Assembly: GCF_030538755.1 (NCBI RefSeq)
Contig: NZ_JAUNTJ010000013.1
Location: 19,103 to 83,102 of the forward strand
Length of the DNA stretch: 64,000 nucleotides
Direction: 5' to 3'
From: Paracoccus sp. (in: a-proteobacteria)
GTDB lineage: Bacteria > Pseudomonadota > Alphaproteobacteria > Rhodobacterales > Rhodobacteraceae
Below are positions 8,717 through 18,628 of this stretch, in pieces. A model generated the notes under the pieces. The model was not told the DNA's origin. It did no database searches and was given only the letters and a program-made list of their open reading frames with translations. A program made the position numbers and the translations under genes. Position 1 is the first letter of the stretch; every line of letters starts with the position of its first letter.

Positions 8717-10123
8717 ATGACGCAGGAATCCCGCACCGCCGCCAGCCATAACTGGGACAAGGCAGGCTGGCGCGCCTATCCCCGCGTCCAGATGCCGGAT
8801 TATACCGATGCGGCGGCTCTGCACGCGGTCGAGGCACAACTGTCCAAATATCCGCCACTGGTCTTCGCCGGCGAGGCACGGCGCCTGCGCGCGCAACTGG
8901 CCGAAGTCGCCGCAGGCAAGGCATTTCTGTTGCAGGGCGGCGATTGCGCCGAAAGTTTCGCTGAATTTTCCGCCGACAACATCCGCGACACCTTCAAGGT
9001 GATGCTGCAAATGGCCGTGGTGCTGACCTGGGGCGCGCAACTGCCCGTGGTCAAGGTGGGCCGCATGGCCGGGCAATTCGCCAAGCCGCGTTCCGCGCCG
9101 ACCGAAACCGTGGATGGCGTGGAACTGCCCAGCTATCGCGGCGACATCATCAACGGTTTCGACTTTACCGAAACCGCGCGCGTGCCCGACCCGAACCGGA
9201 TGCTGATGGCCTATACGCAGGCGGCGGCCAGCCTGAACCTGCTGCGCGCCTTCTCGACCGGCGGTTATGCCGATATACAGCGCGTCCAAAGCTGGATCAG
9301 CGATTTCGCCGGCGGCCCCGAGGCGGCGCGCTATGCCGAGGTGGCCGAACGCATCAGTGACGCGATGGCCTTTATGGCGGCGGCGGGCGTGACCGCCGAA
9401 ACCGCGCATGATCTGGGCACGGTGGATTTCTATACCAGCCACGAGGCGCTGTTGCTGGAATACGAACAGGCGCTGGCGCGCACCGATTCCACCACCGGCC
9501 TGCCCGTGGCCGGGTCCGGCCATATGCTGTGGATCGGCGACCGCACCCGTCAGGTGGATGGCGCGCATGTCGAATTTGCGCGCGGGGTGCAGAACCCCAT
9601 CGGCCTGAAATGCGGCCCCTCGATTTCCGAGGATGACCTCAAGGCGCTGATCTGGAAGCTGAACCCGGATAACGATCCGGGCCGTCTGACGCTGATCGCG
9701 CGCTTTGGCGCGGGCAAGGTGGGCGACAATCTGCCACGCCTGATCCGCGCCGTTCAGGCCGAGGGCGCGAATGTCGTCTGGTCCTGCGATCCGATGCACG
9801 GCAACACGATCAAATCGGCCTCGGGCTATAAGACGCGGCCGTTCGATTCGGTGCTGCGCGAGGTGCGCGAGTTCTTTGCCATCCACGCGGCAGAAGGCAC
9901 CATCCCCGGCGGCGTGCATTTCGAGATGACCGGCAAGGATGTGACCGAATGCACCGGCGGCGTGCGCGCGGTGACGGATGAAGACCTGTCCGACCGCTAT
10001 CACACCGCCTGCGACCCGCGCCTGAACGCCAGCCAGTCGCTGGAACTGGCCTTCCTCGTGTCCGAGGAACTGCGCGCCCGCCGCCGCAATGGCGGTGCCG
10101 CGCAGAGTGTCAAGGCGGGCTGA
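8717..10123 (+). CDS. Class II 3-deoxy-7-phosphoheptulonate (DAHP) synthase
   Basis: First enzyme of the shikimate pathway: phosphoenolpyruvate plus erythrose-4-phosphate to DAHP. The protein has 468 residues, the usual size of the plant-like class II form. Hallmarks are [31 protein letters not shown] (including the metal-site region), RDIINGF-like [31 protein letters not shown] and the Glu/Asp metal ligands of [18 protein letters not shown]. It is a single gene followed by a hairpin. Downstream shikimate genes aroK-aroB are 10 kb away. Transketolase at 12071-14092 makes erythrose-4-phosphate, its substrate, though the genes are not co-transcribed. Confidence 0.93.
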   Translation: MTQESRTAASHNWDKAGWRAYPRVQMPDYTDAAALHAVEAQLSKYPPLVFAGEARRLRAQLAEVAAGKAFLLQGGDCAESFAEFSADNIRDTFKVMLQMAVVLTWGAQLPVVKVGRMAGQFAKPRSAPTETVDGVELPSYRGDIINGFDFTETARVPDPNRMLMAYTQAAASLNLLRAFSTGGYADIQRVQSWISDFAGGPEAARYAEVAERISDAMAFMAAAGVTAETAHDLGTVDFYTSHEALLLEYEQALARTDSTTGLPVAGSGHMLWIGDRTRQVDGAHVEFARGVQNPIGLKCGPSISEDDLKALIWKLNPDNDPGRLTLIARFGAGKVGDNLPRLIRAVQAEGANVVWSCDPMHGNTIKSASGYKTRPFDSVLREVREFFAIHAAEGTIPGGVHFEMTGKDVTECTGGVRAVTDEDLSDRYHTACDPRLNASQSLELAFLVSEELRARRRNGGAAQSVKAG

Positions 10124-10134
10124 TTGCTGCAACA

Positions 10135-10159
10135 GCCGGGGGGCGCTGTGTCCCCCGGC
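10135..10159 (+). terminator. Hairpin after DAHP synthase
   Basis: An 8-bp GC-only stem (GCCGGGGG / CCCCCGGC) lies 12 nt after the stop codon, in the gap between convergent genes. It has no U-tract. Confidence 0.45.
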
Positions 10160-10205
10160 CTGCTGCCAGGCCGCACTGGTTTGCCGCCGTGGCCTGCGCG
10201 GCGCG

Positions 10206-11072
10206 TTATTTCCAGCGCCGGTGAATCCAGAACCACTGGTCCATATGCTGGCGGACCAGTTGTTCCAGATCGTCATTCAGCGCCTGCATCATCTGCTCCG
10301 GCGTGTCCGCTGCGATGGCCGGGCCGATCTGGATGCGGAAGGTCAGCCCGTCGGGCTGGCGGATGCCCGCAATCGGCACCAGAAGCGCATCATATTTCAG
10401 CGCCAGTTCCGCAGGCGTCAGTACGGTGCGGGTCGGCAGGCCGAAAAAGCGCAGCTCGGGCGCGTCATAGGTGTATTGGTCAAACCCCAGCGCCAGCATA
10501 CCGCCGCCGCGCAGGAATTTCAGCATCGCCCCCATGCCCGACCGGCTGCGCGGAAACAGCGGTTGGGCAATGGCATTGATCGCGGGGATATAGTGTTCGT
10601 TGAACGCCTGATTGTTCATCGGGCGGAACAGCCCGCCCACGGGCCAGCCCCGTGCGGCCAGCGCGGCGCGCATGGCGTCGTAATTGCCGAAATGCGCGCA
10701 GGCCAGAATGACCGGGCGCCCCTCATCCGCCGCCTGTTCCAGCAGCGGCAGGCCGGGGCCTTGCATGACGGCGGTATCGCGGATGTGGGCGGTGAATTCC
10801 TCGCCCGAATAGATTTCCGCCAGCGACCGGCCCGCGTTGTCGGGCACGGCGCGGATCAGGCGGCGGACCTCGGCGGGGGGCAGGTCGGGCCGGGCCAGCG
10901 CCAGATTGGCGCGGATGCGTTTGCGCCAGCCGGCGATGGGGGCGATCACGCGCGCCATCACCCAGCCCGCCGCCGCGATCCTGTGCCGATAGGGCAGCAG
11001 GCCCGCAGCCCGCATCAGCGCGGCAAAGGCTCCGCTGCTGAGCCTGTCGGCGAAACCGGGGGTGTCAGCCAT
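10206..11072 (-). CDS. LpxL/HtrB-family acyltransferase
   Basis: A 288-residue membrane-associated acyltransferase of the lipid A biosynthesis (lauroyl) family. It contains the HX4D/E-like catalytic block ACAHFGNYDAMRAAL and the GLFRPMNNQAFNEHY segment typical of the group, and a positively charged C-terminus (WFWIHRRWK). The start chosen (MADTPGF, 11072) overlaps the end of the upstream permease gene by 8 nt, indicating translational coupling. An upstream in-frame ATG at 11105 lies inside the permease coding region. The acyl chain and acceptor cannot be deduced. Confidence 0.82.
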   Translation of the reverse strand: MADTPGFADRLSSGAFAALMRAAGLLPYRHRIAAAGWVMARVIAPIAGWRKRIRANLALARPDLPPAEVRRLIRAVPDNAGRSLAEIYSGEEFTAHIRDTAVMQGPGLPLLEQAADEGRPVILACAHFGNYDAMRAALAARGWPVGGLFRPMNNQAFNEHYIPAINAIAQPLFPRSRSGMGAMLKFLRGGGMLALGFDQYTYDAPELRFFGLPTRTVLTPAELALKYDALLVPIAGIRQPDGLTFRIQIGPAIAADTPEQMMQALNDDLEQLVRQHMDQWFWIHRRWK

Positions 11073-11985
11073 GTTGTGCCGCCTTTGCTTCGCGTGACCA
11101 GACATACAGCCCGGCGCCCACGATGATCGCCGCGCCGGTCAGGCTGAGCATATCCGGGATTTGCCCGAAAAACAGCCAGCCCCAAAGCCCCGCCCAGATC
11201 AGCCCGGTATAGCCAAAGGGCGCGATGGCCCCTGCCTCGGCCAGTGCAAAGGCGCGGATCAGCATGGCCTGGCTGATCGTGCCCAGAATGCCGATCAGCA
11301 CAAAGGCCCACAGGTGGCCAGTGTCGGGCATTGTCCAGAAAAACGGCACCGCCAGCGAGGACAGCACCGTTCCCATCGCCGCCGACCAGACAACCGAAGT
11401 GGCGGTGGAATCGAACCGCACCACCCGTGTCAGCAAGGCCCCCGCGGCATAGGTAAAGGCTCCGATCAGCGGCAGCAGCGCGGCGGGCTGAAACACGCCC
11501 GCACCCGGTTTGATAATCAGCATCGCGCCGATCATGGCCACCACGATCCCGGCGATGCGGCGCGGCCCGATCTTTTCGCCCAGAAACAGCGCCGCCCCTA
11601 GGGTAATCAGCACCGGGTTCAGGTCCATGATCGCGGTTGCCTCGGCCAGACCGATGAACTGGATCGAGGTAAAGAACAGCATCACCGATGCGATCTGCGT
11701 CAGCCCGCGTGCGAATTGCAGGCCCGGTTGCCGTGTCCGCATGGTGGCGGCCAGACGCGGGCCAAAGATCAGCGCAACCAGCACCATATTGCCGACGAAA
11801 CGCGCCCAGACCACCTGCACCGGGTGATAGAACTGGGTCAGATGCTTGGCCGTCGCATCCATCAGCGTAAAGGTAAAGATGGCGGCCAGCAGCAGTGCGA
11901 TCCCGGCGGCCTGTTCACCGCCGGGCTGGCGTTTGCCGTCCTTTTCGCGCCCCATCAGCGCAAAGGCGCGCGGCAGGACGGGCAT
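11065..11985 (-). CDS. EamA/DMT-family permease
   Basis: An inner-membrane transporter of about 306 residues with ten predicted helices in two EamA repeats. Characteristic segments are AAIFTFTLMDATAKHL, EATAIMDLNPVLITL followed by GEKIGPRR (end of repeat 1), and LAEAGAIAPFGYTGLIWA (repeat 2). The open frame extends to 12018, but its first codons (MSKYALWGQ) are encoded by an interspersed repeat at 11991-12029. The start is therefore placed at 11985, with 11955 as an alternative; neither has a clear Shine-Dalgarno. It overlaps the acyltransferase gene by 8 nt. Substrate unknown. Confidence 0.78.
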   Translation of the reverse strand: MPVLPRAFALMGREKDGKRQPGGEQAAGIALLLAAIFTFTLMDATAKHLTQFYHPVQVVWARFVGNMVLVALIFGPRLAATMRTRQPGLQFARGLTQIASVMLFFTSIQFIGLAEATAIMDLNPVLITLGAALFLGEKIGPRRIAGIVVAMIGAMLIIKPGAGVFQPAALLPLIGAFTYAAGALLTRVVRFDSTATSVVWSAAMGTVLSSLAVPFFWTMPDTGHLWAFVLIGILGTISQAMLIRAFALAEAGAIAPFGYTGLIWAGLWGWLFFGQIPDMLSLTGAAIIVGAGLYVWSREAKAAQHG

Positions 11986-11990
11986 CAGGC

Positions 11991-12029
11991 GTTGCCCCCA
12001 AAGAGCGTATTTGGACAAACAGGAAGCGG
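11991..12029 (+). repeat. Interspersed repeat, copy 1
   Basis: First of three copies in the window (others at 26433-26472 and 39900-39939). All share GTTGC, a C-run followed by AAG, then GCGTATTT and CAAACAGGAAGCGG. This copy lies between the tkt stop codon and the EamA start. Confidence 0.75.
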
Positions 12030-12070
12030 GGCCTGATTTATCCGAATACCCTCGTCAGGGGCTTGGGCCA

Positions 12071-14092
12071 TCACAGCAGATCCCGCGCCAGTTCGGCAAC
12101 GGCCTGGGCGGTGATCCCGAATTCCTTGTAGAGTTCGGGGGCCGGGGCGGATGCGCCGAAGCCTGTCATGCCGATGAAGCCTGCCTTTTTCTCGCGCCCG
12201 CGTTCGCCCAGCAGCAGCCAATCCCACGGCTGGCGCACGGCGGCCTCGATCGCGATGCGGACCGGGCCTTTGGGCAGGATGTCCTTGCGGTAATCCCTGG
12301 GCTGGTTGCGGAACAGTTCCATCGAGGGGACCGAGACGACGCGGGTGGCGATGCCTTCGGCCTCCAGCGTGTCGCGGGCGGCGACGGCGATTTCCACCTC
12401 GGAGCCGGTGGCCATCAGGATGACCTCGGGTTCGTCGCTGGCTTCGCGCAGGATATAGGCGCCGCGTGCCGACAGGTTTTCGCCCGCATCCTCGCGCAGC
12501 AGGGGCAGGTTCTGCCGCGACAGGGCCAGCACCGAGGGGGTGCTTTCCTGCGACAGCGCGATTTCCCACGCTTCGGCGGTTTCGATCTGGTCGCAGGGGC
12601 GCAGCACCAGTGTGTTGGGTGTGGCGCGGCTGATGGCCAGATGTTCGACCGGCTGGTGAGTCGGGCCGTCTTCGCCCAGACCGATGGAATCATGGGTCAT
12701 CACATAGACCACCGGCAGACCCATCAACGCCGACAGGCGCATGGCCCCGCGCGCATAGTCGGTAAAGGCCATGAAGGTGCCGCCATAGGGGCGGAAGCCG
12801 CCGTGCAGCCAGATGCCGTTCATCGCCGCCGCCATGCCGTGTTCGCGGATGCCATAGTGCAGATAGCGGCCCTTGCGGTTATCGGGGCCGAACACGCCCA
12901 GATCCGGCGTTTTGGTGTTGTTCGAACCCGTCAGGTCGGCCGAGCCGCCAAAGTTTTCCGGCATCACCGGGTTCAGCGCCTCGAGCACGTTTTCGCTGGC
13001 TTTGCGGGTGGCAACCTTGGGTTTGGCTTCCAGCGACTGCTGTTTCAGCGTCTGAACCGTGGCGGCCAGTTTCGGTGTTGCGTCACCGCCGATGCGGCGG
13101 GCGAATTCGTCGCGCTGATCGGTCGGCAGCGCATCGACGCGGCCTGCCCAGTCTTTGCGGGCGTCGCCGCCGCGCGCGCCGATCTTGCGCCATTCGTCCA
13201 GCACGTCCTGCGGGATGACGAATGCGTCGTGATCCCAGCCATAGGCGCTGCGGGTGGCGGCGATTTCGTCTTTGCCCAGCGGCGAGCCATGTGCCTTGTA
13301 GCTGTCGGCCTTGGTCGGAGCGCCAAAGCCGATGATGGTTTTCGCGGCGACCAGAGTCGGGCGGCCATCGTCGTTTTTCGCCTGCGTCAGGGCGCGGTCG
13401 ATGTCGGCGGCGTCGTGGCCGTCGCATTCCAGCACGCGCCAGCCGGCGGCGGCAAAGCGTGCCTTTTGATCGGTTTTATCCGACAGCGACACGCGGCCGT
13501 CGATGGTGATGTCGTTGTCGTCCCAGATCACGATCAGGCGGCCAAGCTGCTGGCGGCCGGCCAGGCCGATGGCCTCGTGGCTGATGCCTTCCATCAGGCA
13601 GCCGTCACCGGCGATGACCCAGGTGCGGTGGTCGCACAGGGCGGGGCCGAATTCGGCGCGCATCGCCTCTTCGGCGATGGCCATGCCGACGGCGGTGGCG
13701 ATGCCCTGACCCAGCGGGCCGGTGGTGGTTTCCACGCCCTCGACATGGCCATATTCGGGGTGGCCCGCCGTGATCGCGCCCAATTGGCGGAAGTTCCTGA
13801 TCTGATCCAGCGTCATCTGTTCGTATCCGGTCAGATACAGCAGCGAATAGATCAGCATCGAGCCATGCCCGGCGGACAGCACGAAACGGTCGCGGTCGAA
13901 CCAGTTCGGTGCCGAGGCATCGAATTTCAGGTGGTTGCGGAACAGCACGGTGGCCACATCGGCCAGACCCATCGGCGCGCCGGGGTGGCCCGAATTGGCG
14001 GCCTCGACCGCGTCCATGGTCAGGGCGCGGATGGCGGTGGCAAGGTTCCAGTGCAGCGGTTCGGCGGCCTTTCGGCGGGCAGCAACATCCAT
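12071..14092 (-). CDS. tkt: Transketolase
   Basis: A thiamine-diphosphate enzyme of the pentose phosphate and Calvin pathways that moves two-carbon units between sugar phosphates and yields erythrose-4-phosphate. At 673 residues it is full length. The N-terminal ThDP domain shows [25 protein letters not shown] and the [13 protein letters not shown] motif. The Pyr domain has [17 protein letters not shown] (catalytic Glu), and the C-terminal domain carries [10 protein letters not shown]. The start at 14092 (MDVAARRK) is the first that makes biological sense; the open frame upstream to 14227 overlaps the divergent gene's promoter region. Confidence 0.95.
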   Translation of the reverse strand: MDVAARRKAAEPLHWNLATAIRALTMDAVEAANSGHPGAPMGLADVATVLFRNHLKFDASAPNWFDRDRFVLSAGHGSMLIYSLLYLTGYEQMTLDQIRNFRQLGAITAGHPEYGHVEGVETTTGPLGQGIATAVGMAIAEEAMRAEFGPALCDHRTWVIAGDGCLMEGISHEAIGLAGRQQLGRLIVIWDDNDITIDGRVSLSDKTDQKARFAAAGWRVLECDGHDAADIDRALTQAKNDDGRPTLVAAKTIIGFGAPTKADSYKAHGSPLGKDEIAATRSAYGWDHDAFVIPQDVLDEWRKIGARGGDARKDWAGRVDALPTDQRDEFARRIGGDATPKLAATVQTLKQQSLEAKPKVATRKASENVLEALNPVMPENFGGSADLTGSNNTKTPDLGVFGPDNRKGRYLHYGIREHGMAAAMNGIWLHGGFRPYGGTFMAFTDYARGAMRLSALMGLPVVYVMTHDSIGLGEDGPTHQPVEHLAISRATPNTLVLRPCDQIETAEAWEIALSQESTPSVLALSRQNLPLLREDAGENLSARGAYILREASDEPEVILMATGSEVEIAVAARDTLEAEGIATRVVSVPSMELFRNQPRDYRKDILPKGPVRIAIEAAVRQPWDWLLLGERGREKKAGFIGMTGFGASAPAPELYKEFGITAQAVAELARDLL

Positions 14093-14204
14093 CGGGCGTC
14101 CTTTCGGCGTTAAACTTTGCTGGTGTGATATGCAGCCCGCGCCCCTGTTGCAAGCGCAAGCCGCGCCCGATAGCTTTGCGCGCGCCGCAACAGGAACCTG
14201 CCTC

Positions 14205-16223
14205 ATGACCGATCTTCCCGCCATCACCGGCTTTCGTCAGGATCGCGTCGGCGCGCGGATCGTGTGCCTGCTGAATGTGATCCGGCTGGGGCAGGAGTTC
14301 GGTGTTCCGGCGCGGTTCATGTGGTTAAGCGATCCCTCTGGCCCTTATCCTGAACTGGTCGATCCGGGGCATTTTCTGGATGCCGGTTTTGTGGCGCAGC
14401 ATATCGGCGTGGTGTCGCGCGGACCTGATCTGGCCAGGCTGCGCAATCTGTCGGCGCTGGCCCCGACGATGGACCGCGATCTGTTCGCCAGGATGCTGTC
14501 GCGCGGCGACGGGTTTTTCTGCGACACGGCCTTTGGCGCGCTGTGTCTGATCGACGAAGGCGAAAACGAGGTCCGCGCCCGGCTGGCCGCCATCGCCGCG
14601 GATCTGCCGCTGTCGCCACGTCTGCGTGATGAGCTGGCGCGCCTGCGCGACCGTCTTGCGCAGGGCAGCGGGGGGGGCACACCTGCGGCCATTCACGTCC
14701 GGCGGGGCGATATTCTGGATAGCGATCCGTGGAGCCTGTCGTCATGGCCCGGAAAATACGTTCCCGACGAATTTTTCCGCGCGTGGATCGAGCGGCAGCC
14801 GGGGCCGGTGGTCGCCTTTTCCGATACGCCCGCCGCCGTGCATCATCTGGCGCAGGGCGATCCCAAGGTGATGCTGATCGACGATCTGCTGCGGGATCGG
14901 GGCCTGCTGCCGGCTGAACGCGACGTGCTGGAATTGCTGGTGATGGGCGATTTCGCGCGGATCGGCGCGCCGTCCAACAGCGCCTTTTCCCGTGCGGCGC
15001 AACTGGTGGGCCGCGCGCGGGTCGAGCCGCTGCCAACGGCCCTGCCGCGCCCGGCGCTGATCGCGGCCTATGATGCGCTGCTGGATCGGGTGATCGAGCG
15101 GCCCGACAGCTTTTTTGCCTTGGGCGATCTGGCGCAGTCGCTGCATTACGCGGGTGCCCATGCGCTGACGACCGGGCAGGGGGCGCGGCTGGCGCGGGCA
15201 CGGGCGCAGGATCAGGCGCTGATGACGGCACATCCCTTTACGCGGCTGGTGCTGGCGCAGGCGGCGCTGGCGGGGGGGATGCGCGAACTGGCGCAGGATC
15301 AGCTGGCCGCCGCGCTGGACGATGAGCGCACCCGGCGGCGCGACCGGCAGCAATGCGAACAGATGCTGACGCTGATCGAATCAGAGGAAACCGATTTCGA
15401 CATCGACGAGGCGCTGATCGAACATGTCTTCATCGGCCGCAGCCTTGGCCCCGATATTGTCGTGCCGATCTTTGCCGCGCGCGCCTTGCTGGCCGAGGGG
15501 CGGGCGGGCAAGGCGCTGATGTTCCCGCCGGAACTGGCCATCGGGCTGGTGCGCGGCACCGGCGATGGCGATGATCCGGCAGTCGCTGCCCTTGGCGGCG
15601 GGGCGCGCGCGCGGGTCTTGCCCGGCTGGCTGTATATGATGGACTGGGCCGAACTGCTGCCCGACGAAGCCTCGCGCGAACCGATGCGCCGCTATCCGGC
15701 GCTGTCCGCCAAGCTGCGCACCATCGGCCCCGATGCCGCCGAGGTCGAGGCCCGGCTGGAGGCAGGCGAACAGCCCCCCGCCCCCGAAACCGAAAAGCAG
15801 GCGCGCCGGATCGGGCTGTATGGGGCCGCGCTGGCGGTTCATGGCCGCTATCGCCGGGCGATGCAGGTGCAGACATGGCTGCAAGGGCACATGCCCAATG
15901 ACCCGCTGACATGGAAACGGATCGCCGACATCCACTTTGCCCATGGCAATGCGCATCGCGGCATGACGAATCTGGATCAGGCATTGGCGCTGATGCGCAG
16001 CAACCCGCTGCTGCAACTGTCCAAGGCGCGGCGGATGGCGGCGGCGGGGCGGCAGCGCGGCGCGGTGTTCCATCTGGGCCGGGCCGAGGGCTTTTGGCCC
16101 GGCCTGAACCTGTGGGCGCAACAGCGTATTCTGATTAACCGCGCGCTGCGGGCGGCGGCACAGCAGGCCGCCGATGCGCCCGCCACCCCGACCCCGCCCA
16201 AAACGCCGCCCTCAGCCGGCTAA
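14205..16223 (+). CDS. Glycosyltransferase-like protein (HVRRGD motif) with TPR-like tail
   Basis: A 672-residue cytoplasmic protein. The N-terminal half (about 1-270) looks like a GT11/NodZ-type fucosyltransferase fold. It opens with [20 protein letters not shown], an N-terminal acceptor/donor strand-like segment. [15 protein letters not shown] (near 164-178) corresponds to the GDP-fucose-binding H-x-R-R-G-D motif, and [15 protein letters not shown] follows. The C-terminal half is Ala/Arg/Leu-rich, with degenerate helical repeats (for example [24 protein letters not shown]) resembling TPRs. It is divergent from tkt with 112 nt between. Family is suggested, not proven; donor and acceptor are unknown. 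Confidence 0.6.
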   Translation: MTDLPAITGFRQDRVGARIVCLLNVIRLGQEFGVPARFMWLSDPSGPYPELVDPGHFLDAGFVAQHIGVVSRGPDLARLRNLSALAPTMDRDLFARMLSRGDGFFCDTAFGALCLIDEGENEVRARLAAIAADLPLSPRLRDELARLRDRLAQGSGGGTPAAIHVRRGDILDSDPWSLSSWPGKYVPDEFFRAWIERQPGPVVAFSDTPAAVHHLAQGDPKVMLIDDLLRDRGLLPAERDVLELLVMGDFARIGAPSNSAFSRAAQLVGRARVEPLPTALPRPALIAAYDALLDRVIERPDSFFALGDLAQSLHYAGAHALTTGQGARLARARAQDQALMTAHPFTRLVLAQAALAGGMRELAQDQLAAALDDERTRRRDRQQCEQMLTLIESEETDFDIDEALIEHVFIGRSLGPDIVVPIFAARALLAEGRAGKALMFPPELAIGLVRGTGDGDDPAVAALGGGARARVLPGWLYMMDWAELLPDEASREPMRRYPALSAKLRTIGPDAAEVEARLEAGEQPPAPETEKQARRIGLYGAALAVHGRYRRAMQVQTWLQGHMPNDPLTWKRIADIHFAHGNAHRGMTNLDQALALMRSNPLLQLSKARRMAAAGRQRGAVFHLGRAEGFWPGLNLWAQQRILINRALRAAAQQAADAPATPTPPKTPPSAG

Positions 16224-17624
16224 GCCGCCGTCCGTGCCGGATGCCGCATCGCCCGCCTGACTGCGCGACAGCGGGCGGATGCGCAGCTTGGCGATGCGGT
16301 TTTCGCGCCGTTGCAGCACCTCGAAGCGATAACCGTGAAAGCTGAACACCTGCCCCTGTTCGGGGATCGACTGCGCCATGTGGATGACCAGCCCGGCGAC
16401 GGTGTTCGCCTCGTCATCGGGCAGGGTCCAGTCCAGCGCCCGGTTCAGGTCGCGGATCGTCATGGCACCATCGACGACGTAATCGCCATGCGGCCCGGCG
16501 GTCAGCGCGCCCGCCGCCTCGGCATCGTGTTCGTCGGTGATCTCGCCGACGATTTCTTCCAGAATGTCTTCCAGCGTAATCAGCCCGCGGATGCTGCCAT
16601 ATTCGTCCACCACCAGCGCAAAATGAGTGCGCCGCTTTAGAAACTCGCGCATCTGTTCGTCCAGCGCGGTGGTGTCGGGGACGAAATAGGGCTTCATCGC
16701 CACCGCCATCACGTCGAAATCGCGCACCGCATCGGCGGGGTCGCCTTGGCCGTCATAGGCGCTGCGATGGACGGCGCGCAGCACGTCCTTGGCGTGCAGC
16801 ACCCCGACGACGTTTTCGCGTTCGTTGCGATACAGCGGCAGGCGGGTGTGCGAACTGTCCAGCACCGCCTGAAGAATTTCGGCAGGCGGCAGGCCCGCGT
16901 CGATCATCTCGATTTCCGAGCGGTGGCGCATCACCTCTTCGACCGAGCGGTTGCCCAGATCCAGCGCCCCCAGCAGGCGGTCGCGGTCCTCTTTCTGGAC
17001 GGCGCCGGTGGCCTGACCGATCGACAGCGCGCCGGCGATTTCTTCGTGCAGGCTGAACATCGCCCCGGCGGGATCGGTCTTGACGCCGAACAGACGCAAA
17101 AGGCCACGCACGATCACCCGCACGATGGCAACGATGGGCGACAGGACCAGGGTGATCCAGCGGATCGGGCGGGCAACGCGGCGGGCCATATCCTCGGGCG
17201 CGGAAATGGCATAGGTTTTCGGCATCACCTCGGAAAAGATCAGCACCAGAATGGTGACGACGGCGGTTGCGATGGCAACGCCCTTGGGGCCGAACACGGC
17301 GGTCATCAGCGCCGTCGCCAGCGAGGCCGACAGGATGTTCACCACGTTATTGCCCAGCAGGATCGCGCCGATCAGCCGCTCGCTGTCTTTGGTTACGGCC
17401 AGTGCGGTTTGCGACCCGGTGTCGCCCTTGTCGGCGCGGGCCTGCAACTTGCCCCGGCTGGCCGCCGTCAGCGCGGTTTCCGAACCGGAAAAGAACGCCG
17501 AGACCATCAGCAGCACCACGATCACCGCGCTGGTGGCCCAGAAGGCGGCGTCAAAGCGGCTGCCGGTCTGCGTGGCGGCGTCGGCGGTCTGCGCAAGGGC
17601 GGCGGTGCCAAGGGCGGAAATCAT
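16212..17624 (-). CDS. CNNM/CorC-HlyC family transporter (DUF21 plus CBS)
   Basis: A 470-residue inner-membrane protein. The N-terminal DUF21/CNNM domain (about 28-215) includes FFSGSETALTAASRGKLQ, GNNVVNILSASLATAL and FSEVMPKTYAISAPE. A CBS pair follows (about 235-370, with VVDEYGSIRGLITLEDILEEI), then a C-terminal CorC_HlyC domain. These proteins are implicated in Mg2+/Co2+ handling. Its ATG overlaps the xerD stop codon (ATGA). Its 3' end overlaps the convergent glycosyltransferase-like gene by 12 nt. A second, DUF21-less CorC is at 41641-42558. Confidence 0.88.
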   Translation of the reverse strand: MISALGTAALAQTADAATQTGSRFDAAFWATSAVIVVLLMVSAFFSGSETALTAASRGKLQARADKGDTGSQTALAVTKDSERLIGAILLGNNVVNILSASLATALMTAVFGPKGVAIATAVVTILVLIFSEVMPKTYAISAPEDMARRVARPIRWITLVLSPIVAIVRVIVRGLLRLFGVKTDPAGAMFSLHEEIAGALSIGQATGAVQKEDRDRLLGALDLGNRSVEEVMRHRSEIEMIDAGLPPAEILQAVLDSSHTRLPLYRNERENVVGVLHAKDVLRAVHRSAYDGQGDPADAVRDFDVMAVAMKPYFVPDTTALDEQMREFLKRRTHFALVVDEYGSIRGLITLEDILEEIVGEITDEHDAEAAGALTAGPHGDYVVDGAMTIRDLNRALDWTLPDDEANTVAGLVIHMAQSIPEQGQVFSFHGYRFEVLQRRENRIAKLRIRPLSRSQAGDAASGTDGGLAG

Positions 17625-18628
17625 CGTCTTGTCCCTGAAATGTCTGATGGGTCGGAAACACTGGCCGCGCCGGAATTGCGCGCCAGCGGGTGGTGATCCA
17701 GCACCAGCCGCCGCATCCGGTCGGCCAGCACATGGGTATAAATCTCGGTCGTGCCAAGATCGGCATGGCCCAGCAAGGTCTGGATCGCGCGCAGATCGGC
17801 ACCGCCTTCCAGCAGATGCGTGGCGAAGGCGTGGCGGATGACATGCGGCGTTACCCGCGCCGGGGCGATCCCGGCCAGAACCGCCATCTGGTCCAGCAGC
17901 CGCCCGAACACCTGCCGGGGCATATGCCCGGCGGCCGAGGGCGCGGGAAACAGCCAGCGCGCGCCGTGCCCGGCCACCAGCCGCCCCAGCGCCGTGTCGG
18001 CGGGCGCATTGTCGCGCAGCACCAGCCAATGCGTCAGCGCATCGCGCGCCGGGCGTGACAGCGGCACCATGCGATCCTTGTTGCCCTTGCCCCGGATCAG
18101 CAGCACCTGCGGATCGCCGCGCGTGGCCGCCACCGGCAGGCCGACCAGTTCGCTGACACGCATCCCGGTGGCATAAAGCAGTTCGATCAGGCAGGCGTTG
18201 CGCGCCTGTTCGGCGGCATCGCGCCCGGCGCGGGGGGCGGCGGCGATCAGCGATTCCACCTCGGCCATGGTCAGCGACCGGGGCAGGCGCGCCGCCCGGC
18301 CCGGCCCGGTGATGCGGATGGCCGGATCATCGGCGCGCCAGCCCTCGGACAGGGCAAAGGCGCAGAACTGCCGGATCGAGGACAACCGCCGCGCCCGCGT
18401 GGACCGCGCCAGACCAAGCGCGTCGCAGGCGGCCAGGTAATCCTCGATCTGGTCGCGGGTGGCGCTGGTCAGATCGGTGCCGCGCGCCGACAGATGGGCG
18501 GCAAAGTCGATCAGGTCGCGGCCATAACCTTCCAGCGTGTTGCGCGCCGCCCCGCGTTCGGCGGCCATCGCATCCAGAAAGGCGGAAATGGCGCGGTCGC
18601 CTTGCGGGGGGGGTGGGGCTGCGCTCAT
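17621..18628 (-). CDS. xerD: Tyrosine recombinase XerD
   Basis: A site-specific recombinase that with XerC resolves chromosome dimers at dif. At 335 residues it shows a SAM-like core-binding domain (about 13-95) and a catalytic domain with the full tyrosine-recombinase set: Arg157 in ATGMRVSEL, Lys181 in RGKGNKDR, His262 and Arg265 in HVIRHAFATHLLEGGADLR, His288 in LLGHADL, and the nucleophile Tyr297 in IYTHV. The longer frame upstream is a shadow. It is linked by 4-nt overlaps to the secreted-protein gene upstream and the CNNM gene downstream. Confidence 0.92.
   Translation of the reverse strand: MSAAPPPPQGDRAISAFLDAMAAERGAARNTLEGYGRDLIDFAAHLSARGTDLTSATRDQIEDYLAACDALGLARSTRARRLSSIRQFCAFALSEGWRADDPAIRITGPGRAARLPRSLTMAEVESLIAAAPRAGRDAAEQARNACLIELLYATGMRVSELVGLPVAATRGDPQVLLIRGKGNKDRMVPLSRPARDALTHWLVLRDNAPADTALGRLVAGHGARWLFPAPSAAGHMPRQVFGRLLDQMAVLAGIAPARVTPHVIRHAFATHLLEGGADLRAIQTLLGHADLGTTEIYTHVLADRMRRLVLDHHPLARNSGAASVSDPSDISGTRR

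Noticed and set aside
8588-10276. Minus-strand extension of the GlxA gene to 10276
   Set aside because: It is the shadow of the class II DAHP synthase. The regulator starts at 8587.
11846-14113. 755-residue plus-strand frame
   Set aside because: Antisense to transketolase, whose motifs are all intact.
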